Assembly (NCBI GenBank): GCA_030601745.1
Contig: JAUWBI010000012.1
Span: 1-53,703 of the forward strand
Reading direction: 5' to 3'
DNA from: Phycisphaerae bacterium
GTDB lineage: Bacteria; Planctomycetota; Phycisphaerae; Sedimentisphaerales; Anaerobacaceae
DNA length: 53,703 bases
Below the pieces are notes generated by a model. That model made no database searches, had not been told where the DNA came from, and saw nothing but the letters and a program-made list of their open reading frames with translations. Each line of letters starts with the position of its first letter. Position 1 is the first letter of the stretch. A program made the translations under genes and the position numbers. This document shows, piece after piece, positions 16,989-23,731 of this stretch.

Positions 16989-19904
16989 GTGAAAACTGAA
17001 AGAACATGTACAGTAGGAAAGATGCTTTTTGTGGCACTGGTGGGACTAATCCACTTGCAAATCGTCCAAGCGGATCAGGCAGGCAAGAGCCCGGTAAAAG
17101 TCTTTATCTTAGCCGGACAGTCCAATATGGAAGGACAGGGCAAAATCAAGATTGATACCAATAGGAACGAAGGAAGAGGAAGCCTGGAATACCTGGTCAA
17201 AGACCCCGCTACGGCAAAGCGTTATAAGCACCTGGTTGACGACAAGGGCCAATGGGTTGTGCGTGATGATGTGTGGATATGGTACCTGGGTCGCAAGGGT
17301 GGACTTACAGTCGGCTACGGGGCGAGAAACGACAGGATAGGGCCGGAGCTTCAGTTTGGCCACGTCATGGGCGATCATTTCGATAACCAGGTGCTGTTGA
17401 TCAAGACTGCCTGGGGCGGTAAGAGCCTCGCAAAGGATTTTCGTCCGCCAGGTTCGGGGGGACAAGTCGGGCCTTACTATACCGAAATGGTGAAACTCGC
17501 AAAGGATGTGCTGGCGAATCTGAAAGAACACTTCCCGGACTATGATGGCCGAGGATATGAGATTGCAGGATTCGGATGGCATCAGGGGTGGAACGACGGA
17601 TGCAGCATGAAGGATACTAATCAGTACGAAGAAAACCTTATTCACTTCATCCGTGACATTCGCAGGGAGTTCGGCAATAAGGATATCCCCTTCGTCATCG
17701 CCAATAGCGGTTTTGGAGGATGGAAACAGAAGATCGACAGGAGATTAAAAATAATCCGGTCACAGGCGGCTCCCTTGAAACATAAAGAGTTAAAAGGAAC
17801 GGTGGCCTGTGTTGAGACAAGGGATTTCTTTCGACCACCTGAAGTTTCGCCATCCAGGCAGGGATATCACTGGAACTCCAACGCCGAAACATATTTCCTG
17901 ATCGGCGATAGCATGGGGCAGGCAATGATAAAACTGTGTACCGGTGCAGCAGTGAATGCCGGCGCGCGCTTGCGCCCGGTAGAATTGGCTGATGTTAAAA
18001 TCCAGGACGATTTCTGGCTGCCGCGTATCAAAATCAACCACGAAACAGGTATTCGACATGCTTTCGAGAAATGCGATCAGACAGGGTCACTGGCCAACTT
18101 CGACAAGGCCACCGGGGTAATTTCCGGAGAACACAGGGGCACGCTGGCCAATGATTCTGATGTGTACAAGGTCATTGAGGGAGCGGCTTATTCTTTGCAG
18201 CACCACCCGGACAGTAAATTGGAGGCTTACGTTGACAAGCTGATAGATCGCATCATCGCGGCCCAGCAGCCGGACGGCTACCTGAACACGTACTTTACAG
18301 TGAAGGAGCCGGACAAGAGGTGGCTGAATCTGCGTATGTGGCACGAGTTGTATTGTGCGGGTCACTATTTTGAGGCGGCGGTGGCATATTCTCAGGTAAC
18401 GGGCAAACGCAAGATTCTGGATTCAGCCGTGAAGCTGGCGGACTATATCAATTCAGTGTTCGGCCCAGGCAAGAGATACGATGTGCCCGGGCACGAGGAG
18501 ATCGAGCTGGCTCTGATCAAGCTGTATCAGACCACCGGCAACGAGAGATACCTGAATCTGTCGAAGTTCTTTCTCGATGAGCGAGGTTACGCCCACGGAA
18601 CGCAGCGAAGTCCCTTCGACCCGAACGACAATAGTCAGTATGACAAGCTGTCACCTCTTGTCCCTGCCAGGGCAAAGCACCGACTGATTCGAAACGGAAG
18701 GATGCAGGACCACAAGCCTCTTATCGAGCAGGCCGAAGCGGTCGGGCACGCAGTTCGTGCAGGGTACGTTTATTCGGCGATGGCGGACATCGCATCGATT
18801 ACCGGTGATGAGGCCTATACCAGAGTGGTCAAGCGGCTGTGGGAAGATGTGGTAAGCAAGAAATTCTACATTACCGGTGCGATCGGGACTGCCCAATACG
18901 GTGACGAGGGCTTCGGTGATGGCTACAAGCTTCCCAATCAAGGGGCCTATTGCGAGACTTGTGCAGCTGTTGCGTACATTCTGTGGAACCATCGAATGAA
19001 TCTACTGACGGGTGAGGCGAAGTACACTGATATGTTGGAACTAACACTCTACAACGGTTTTTTGGGCGGTGTTTCGCTCAGTGGCGACAAGTTTTTCTAT
19101 GTCAATCCATTGGCAAGTAAAGGTAAGAGACAGCGCCGAGGCTGGTACGTTCCTGCCTGTTGCCCGAGTAACGTTGTGCGATTGTTTCCACAAATCGGCC
19201 GGTTTGCCTATGCGGTCGATAATGAAGGCATTTATGTGAATCTATATATGGGCGGCGTCTGCGAATTCGACACCAAAGGTACAACCGTCAAGATGCTTCA
19301 GAAGACCCGCTATCCATGGGACGGCAAAGTCCTTATCATGATAAACCCGCAAACAGATTCAAAATTCAGCGTCAGTCTGAGGATTCCCCGATGGGTCAGG
19401 GGCCGACCGATACCGAGCGATTTATACAGATTCGATGAGAACTCGCAGAATAAACGAGACTGGTCCTTAAAGGTCAATGGTAAGCCATTGCAAGAGCCAA
19501 CGATGCAAAGGGGCTATGCCGTAATCGAGCGAACATGGAGAAAGGGAGATCAGATTGAACTGACCTTGCCCATGCCAATTCGACGGGTCTATGCCCATCC
19601 AAACATAGAAGCGGACCGCGGTCGAGTAGCCTTAATGCGTGGGCCGCTTGTTTATTGCCTTGAAGAGGTGGACAACCGGGCTGATGTTCTTGATCTGGTC
19701 CTGCCCAGCGACATAGAATTCAGTACCGAGTACAAAGATGAACTGTTGGGTGGTCTCGCTGTTCTGCATGGTCGATCTCCCGTGGCGGGAGTATCGCCAA
19801 CGAAGATCACCGCGATTCCTTACTATGCATGGAACAATCGAAGCATAGGAAAGATGGCAGTATGGCTCCGCGAGGAAGATAAGAGCCGACTTAATCAGCG
19901 TTGA
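16989..19904 (+). CDS. Exported SGNH carbohydrate esterase / GH127 beta-L-arabinofuranosidase-like fusion
   Basis: I start it at GTG 16989 after GGAG, giving the signal peptide MKTERTCTVGKMLFVALVGL. Residues about 34-310 are an SGNH (sialate O-acetylesterase/DUF303) domain: nucleophile S45 in LAGQSNMEGQG, the GWHQGWND block, and a candidate catalytic histidine in GYHWNSNAETY. From about 315 to the end is a GH127-type domain (DUF1680). The zinc-thiolate residues of that family are all present: glutamate and cysteine in YCETCA and the adjacent pair in CCPSN. WHELYCAGH is also conserved. An acetyl esterase joined to an arabinofuranosidase would deacetylate and trim the same glycan (inference). 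About 971 residues. Confidence 0.88.
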   Translation: MKTERTCTVGKMLFVALVGLIHLQIVQADQAGKSPVKVFILAGQSNMEGQGKIKIDTNRNEGRGSLEYLVKDPATAKRYKHLVDDKGQWVVRDDVWIWYLGRKGGLTVGYGARNDRIGPELQFGHVMGDHFDNQVLLIKTAWGGKSLAKDFRPPGSGGQVGPYYTEMVKLAKDVLANLKEHFPDYDGRGYEIAGFGWHQGWNDGCSMKDTNQYEENLIHFIRDIRREFGNKDIPFVIANSGFGGWKQKIDRRLKIIRSQAAPLKHKELKGTVACVETRDFFRPPEVSPSRQGYHWNSNAETYFLIGDSMGQAMIKLCTGAAVNAGARLRPVELADVKIQDDFWLPRIKINHETGIRHAFEKCDQTGSLANFDKATGVISGEHRGTLANDSDVYKVIEGAAYSLQHHPDSKLEAYVDKLIDRIIAAQQPDGYLNTYFTVKEPDKRWLNLRMWHELYCAGHYFEAAVAYSQVTGKRKILDSAVKLADYINSVFGPGKRYDVPGHEEIELALIKLYQTTGNERYLNLSKFFLDERGYAHGTQRSPFDPNDNSQYDKLSPLVPARAKHRLIRNGRMQDHKPLIEQAEAVGHAVRAGYVYSAMADIASITGDEAYTRVVKRLWEDVVSKKFYITGAIGTAQYGDEGFGDGYKLPNQGAYCETCAAVAYILWNHRMNLLTGEAKYTDMLELTLYNGFLGGVSLSGDKFFYVNPLASKGKRQRRGWYVPACCPSNVVRLFPQIGRFAYAVDNEGIYVNLYMGGVCEFDTKGTTVKMLQKTRYPWDGKVLIMINPQTDSKFSVSLRIPRWVRGRPIPSDLYRFDENSQNKRDWSLKVNGKPLQEPTMQRGYAVIERTWRKGDQIELTLPMPIRRVYAHPNIEADRGRVALMRGPLVYCLEEVDNRADVLDLVLPSDIEFSTEYKDELLGGLAVLHGRSPVAGVSPTKITAIPYYAWNNRSIGKMAVWLREEDKSRLNQR

Positions 19905-19979
19905 AACGTAGACTCGAGAACAGCCAAAGTCTTGTCGACAGGCTGTTTGAGAGACAGAGGAGTACAGCAGTGTTGTAAA

Positions 19980-20232
19980 AGAGTATTGTCATATTCGTCC
20001 TGCTGTCAGTCCTTTTGACCGGCGCCAATGTCTGTGCTGACAGCCGTGAAAATACGATTTCGTTAGCCGGCACCTGGCCGTGACCCTGCCCGGCCAAAGG
20101 CCAAAACGATTCAAAGGGCTAAACAACGGCAGCAAAAAGTTCGAGAAGCTGACCTGGGTCGGCTTCACCAGCAACGCAACTAACAAAACGGTCTTTTACC
20201 TTGACAACCTTGAGCTAACGAACAAGACGTGA
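19980..20232 (+). pseudogene. Remnant of an exported glycan-active gene
   Basis: One frame reads a signal peptide and a mature start, KSIVIFVLLSVLLTGANVCA then ISLAGTW, as in GH2-like or related secreted enzymes, and stops at once. A second frame then gives a credible C-terminus, KFEKLTWVGFTSNATNKT followed by VFYLDNLEL and TGA at 20232. No start codon remains. It looks like a gene reduced to its first and last about 40 codons by an internal deletion, leaving only a scar within the operon between the CE-GH127 gene and GH20. Confidence 0.6.
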
Positions 20233-20240
20233 GGCACTAA

Positions 20241-21917
20241 ATGCAAGCTAACAAAAAGCTGTCGCAGACGGCTGCTCATTCACGTTTGACGATTGCGCAC
20301 ACCGTCGTCGCAGTGATTTGCCTATGCCTCGGCACGTGCTTTTCAGCCGCTTCCAACCCAGAGACAGCGAGCGTAATCCCTCGGCCTGTTTCAGCAGAAT
20401 ACTCCGAAGGCTTCTTCACTATTACCCCTGCCACACGGGTCATCGCGAAGGATAAAGCGGCAACAGAGGCACTAAAACTGATTGATACGCTGGCTCCTGC
20501 GATGGGTTTTCGATTGGAGCTGGTCACCTGCTCAGAGCCTCAAGACCGATTCATCAAGTTTGAACTCAGCGATAAATTACCTCAAATTGGCGATGAAGGC
20601 TATATGCTCGACGTTACTGCAAAAAGTATTATAATCCGCGCCAACCAACCGGCCGGGTTCTTCTATGGCATTCAAACCTTGCGCCAGCTTCTGCCTGTGT
20701 CTGCGTTCAGCAAAACCAAAGCCAAGGGCGTAACCTGGAAAGTGCCCTGTGTTAACATCACCGACCATCCCCGCTTCAAATGGCGAGGTCTGCTTGTCGA
20801 CCCCGCACGTCACTTTATTCCGAAATCGGCTCTGCTCAGATTTATCGACGCAATGGCGCTGCATAAGCTTAACTCGCTGCAGATTCACTTGACGGATGAC
20901 CAGGGCTGGCGTGTCGAGATAAAGAAATACCCAAAGCTGACAGAAGTCGGTGCTTGGCGCGATGAAACACTCACCGGTCACTTGCATAATGGACCCTTGC
21001 GATTTGACGGCAGACGTCATGGAGGTTTCTATACACAGAAAGATATCCGGGAAATCGTACGGTACGCCTCGGCTCGCCACATCAATATCGTTCCTGAAAT
21101 CGAAATGCCCGGTCACGCCAGAGCAGCAATCAGTTCGTATCCTCATCTTGGCGTATTTCCCGCAAAGCAAAAAGATATCAAGGTGTGGACCCGTTGGGGT
21201 GTCTGCGAGCACATATTTGCGCCTCGGCCCCACACCATCGTCTTCCTCCAGGACGTGTTAGCTGAAGTGATGCAGGTATTTCCCAGTGAATACATACATA
21301 TCGGCGGGGATGAAGCCGTCAAAAATCATTGGAAAGCCAGCGAGGAAATCCAGGCCCTCATCCGCGCAAAGCACCTCAAAGACGAGGCTGGACTTCAAAG
21401 CTGGTTTATCAAACAAATGGATAGCTTCCTGGCCAAACACGGCAGGCGCCTGGTGGGATGGGACGACATCCTTCAAGGCGGACTCGCCCCTGGTGCCGTC
21501 GTGATGTCTTGGCGCGGCGAGGCCGGTGGTATCGCCTCAGCCAATGCGGGACATGACGTCGTGATGGCGCCAACATCGCACACCTATTTCGATTATTACC
21601 AGGGTCTCGCCAACAAAGAACCTCTGGCAATCGGCGGGTATCTGCCCCTGGAGAGAGTTTACCAATATGACCCGGTTCCCAACGCAATCGACCCGGACAA
21701 AGTCAGTCACGTGCTGGGTGTGCAAGGCCAGTTGTGGAGTGAGTATATCCCTAATCCGCAGCATCTGGAGTACATGGCTTATCCGCGTGCTGCTGCGCTG
21801 GCTGAAGTCGGATGGTCTCCAAAGTCTTCCAAGGACTATGACGACTTCCTAAATCGGCTCCGCCACCACACAAAGCGTCTCCAGGCTATGGAAATCCATT
21901 ATCGATCTCTCGATTGA
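20241..21917 (+). CDS. Exported beta-N-acetylhexosaminidase, GH20
   Basis: A 558-residue enzyme that removes terminal GlcNAc/GalNAc from glycans by substrate-assisted catalysis. The signal peptide covers about residues 1-36. A GH20b-type N-terminal domain (VIPRPVSAEYSEGFF, GFFYGIQTLRQLLP) is followed by the catalytic barrel: FKWRGLLVDPARHF, LNSLQIHLTDDQGWRVEI, VPEIEMPGHARAA. The catalytic pair D357-E358 is in HIGGDEAVK. It starts at ATG after TGAGG. It is the last gene of the plus-strand glycan run. The family is secure; the exact substrate is unknown. Confidence 0.93.
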   Translation: MQANKKLSQTAAHSRLTIAHTVVAVICLCLGTCFSAASNPETASVIPRPVSAEYSEGFFTITPATRVIAKDKAATEALKLIDTLAPAMGFRLELVTCSEPQDRFIKFELSDKLPQIGDEGYMLDVTAKSIIIRANQPAGFFYGIQTLRQLLPVSAFSKTKAKGVTWKVPCVNITDHPRFKWRGLLVDPARHFIPKSALLRFIDAMALHKLNSLQIHLTDDQGWRVEIKKYPKLTEVGAWRDETLTGHLHNGPLRFDGRRHGGFYTQKDIREIVRYASARHINIVPEIEMPGHARAAISSYPHLGVFPAKQKDIKVWTRWGVCEHIFAPRPHTIVFLQDVLAEVMQVFPSEYIHIGGDEAVKNHWKASEEIQALIRAKHLKDEAGLQSWFIKQMDSFLAKHGRRLVGWDDILQGGLAPGAVVMSWRGEAGGIASANAGHDVVMAPTSHTYFDYYQGLANKEPLAIGGYLPLERVYQYDPVPNAIDPDKVSHVLGVQGQLWSEYIPNPQHLEYMAYPRAAALAEVGWSPKSSKDYDDFLNRLRHHTKRLQAMEIHYRSLD

Positions 21918-21963
21918 CCTTCTGCTACTCGAACGCTGGCAGCCGATTCGAGCCTCAAGTTGC

Positions 21964-22026
21964 CTACTTATCGCTTAGCCAAGTTGGGCCATGGGTTATA
22001 TCAACTTTTAGCGGGACATCAAGCTC
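21964..22026 (-). pseudogene. Fragment: 3' end of a second polA
   Basis: On the minus strand it encodes LDVPLKVDITHGPTWLSDK and then TAG, matching the last residues of the intact polA at 23732-26482. Apart from the last codon, the differences downstream of its first codon fall at third positions and are silent. It is bordered on the 5' side by the GGGCGACC hairpin repeat at 22027-22053, the same kind of repeat that follows the intact polA. Confidence 0.8.
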
Positions 22027-22053
22027 TGGGCGACCACACAGGGTCGCCCCTAC
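22027..22053. repeat. GGGCGACC ... GGTCGCCCCTAC hairpin repeat
   Basis: GGGCGACC and GGTCGCCC arms around ACACA, followed by CTAC. Related forms lie at about 23663-23689 and 23719-23736. Confidence 0.7.
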
Positions 22054-22057
22054 TTAG

Positions 22058-23536
22058 TCACCGTCCAGCGGCCCAACGGACCGCACGGTGGACAAAGGAT
22101 TCGAGGCCATCGGTGTACTCCGGGTGGGGACTTGAGCACAAGACGCGTCCCTGGCCAAATCGGCCGGCAACGATGGCTGGCGTGTCCTTCATCACCCCTT
22201 CCAGGGCGCCGTTCTTGGCTATTTCCGTGCGGTAGAGCGCCAACGCTTTGAAATCGGGGATGTTTGGGTCCTGCGCAGGCGCCAGGAGCGGGCCGTTGGC
22301 ATAGCGGATGTCGATCAAGCCCGGCTCATTTCCCAAAAGGCGCCGTCCCTCCGCAGTCAACTCAATCTTCACCCGGCCTTTGCCGCGCTTCCAGTGCCTG
22401 CGGTCGATTACCTTGGCGTCGATGATCTTAAGCGACCAGGTGTAATTGTTGGAGGCGAGGTAGGAGCCGGCGCAAAAGCCGACGTAGCCGCCGCCGTTCT
22501 CGACGAATTTGACTATTCCCCGGCAGCCATCGGTTCCGAGGGCCCGTGCCTGTTTTGAGCCGCTGCCGCCCGGGATAATGAGGACGTCAAACTGTTTCAG
22601 CACGCCGCTGCGAATCTCAGGAGACCCCACCCTCCGCACCACAACATCGGTGAGCTCCCCCAGGTCTTTCTCGAGTTCGGTGGGTCCCTTGCGGCCGACG
22701 CCGCCTGCATCATAGAGCGCCACATGAATCATCTTGTCGGAGTCACTGGGGCCGACAAGTACATCCACGTCACCCGAGACCATCCGCAGGTCGGTAAGGA
22801 ATCGGTGGACCATGATGCGATGCTGCCGGGCCCGCAGGGACAACGGCTGGTCCTTCATCGTGGTTTCGAGGATTACGGATTTGATGCCCAGTCGCTCTGC
22901 AGCAGCGCGGGCGAGGCTGCCGCTGGCTGGCGGGCTTTTGAGGACGAACTTTTTGTCGGGCTCTTCGATGGTTTCGTTGAGGGCCTCGAGCATTCGGCAG
23001 GCCTGTTTCTTTACCTCGGTCGATTGGGCAGCAATGACGGAGCTGCCGACGCTTTTATTATTGAGCTGCGTGAAGTCGCTGCCCTCGTGCAGGTCGAGTA
23101 GCCAATCCGGGCAATGAGAAGACACCAGGGCCCAGAGGGCGGTACTGAGCATACACTTGGGGGTTTCGCCATTGGCTTTCGGAAAGTTCCGGTTTAAATC
23201 GCTGCGGTCCTTAGGTAAGGTGGGCATACGGCGGGTCCGGTTTTGGAGTGCAGGCCTGTTGGCCTGCGGGACCACGATGAGCTTGCCGCGAGTGATTGTC
23301 CAATGGCGAATCTGCTCGGCAGCGCGGGCCCCGGCCGGCTCATCGCCGTGGACTCCTGCGACAATCATCACCGCAGGGCCTGGCCTTTTGCTGTCGGTGA
23401 CGTAGTACTGCGTCTCCCAGACGCTACCCCTGGCGATGAGGCCGCTGCGACGGTCCTGCGCAAGCGAAGGGCTCTGTAAGACGATAAAGCAAACGAGAAG
23501 CAGTGTAAAAGATGTGCGGTTGCTTCGTCGAATCAT
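22058..23536 (-). CDS. Exported M14-like zinc peptidase/deacylase fused to a glutamine-amidotransferase-like domain
   Basis: 492 residues with a signal peptide (MIRRSNRTSFTLLLVCFIVL). Residues about 45-235 look like the succinylglutamate desuccinylase/aspartoacylase branch of the M14 family: zinc ligands in AGVHGDEPAG (H, E) and LLDLHEG (H), arginine/asparagine segment SDLNRNFPKANGE, and the late glutamate in SVILETT. Residues about 250-485 resemble the BPL_N class I amidotransferase-like domain: PGGSGSKQARAL, nucleophile-like cysteine in VGFCAGSYLA, and SSPHPEYTDG near the end with His and Glu. The pairing suggests a carboxypeptidase or deacylase with a partner domain acting in the periplasm. 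The substrate is unknown. Confidence 0.78.
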   Translation of the reverse strand: MIRRSNRTSFTLLLVCFIVLQSPSLAQDRRSGLIARGSVWETQYYVTDSKRPGPAVMIVAGVHGDEPAGARAAEQIRHWTITRGKLIVVPQANRPALQNRTRRMPTLPKDRSDLNRNFPKANGETPKCMLSTALWALVSSHCPDWLLDLHEGSDFTQLNNKSVGSSVIAAQSTEVKKQACRMLEALNETIEEPDKKFVLKSPPASGSLARAAAERLGIKSVILETTMKDQPLSLRARQHRIMVHRFLTDLRMVSGDVDVLVGPSDSDKMIHVALYDAGGVGRKGPTELEKDLGELTDVVVRRVGSPEIRSGVLKQFDVLIIPGGSGSKQARALGTDGCRGIVKFVENGGGYVGFCAGSYLASNNYTWSLKIIDAKVIDRRHWKRGKGRVKIELTAEGRRLLGNEPGLIDIRYANGPLLAPAQDPNIPDFKALALYRTEIAKNGALEGVMKDTPAIVAGRFGQGRVLCSSPHPEYTDGLESFVHRAVRWAAGR

Positions 23537-23731
23537 TAGAACCCTACCTGTAAAGTTTTATTCGATTGTCGTGAACACATTCGGATGCACATATCGGTAT
23601 TATAACGTCTTTTTGCTGCTTAAGCAATAAACCCGCAATAAATTGCGGGGCCAAGCAGCTCTGGGCGGCTACGTGGGGCCGCCCCTACAGTATAGGTTTG
23701 GCAGTCATAATCGGTCAGGCGGGGGCGCCCC
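23537..23731. repeat. Repeat cluster 3' of polA
   Basis: A CCCGCAAT/ATTGCGGG hairpin (23632-23649) is followed by two GGGCGGC/GCCGCCCCTAC-type units (about 23663-23736) that end directly at the polA stop codon. Confidence 0.65.
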
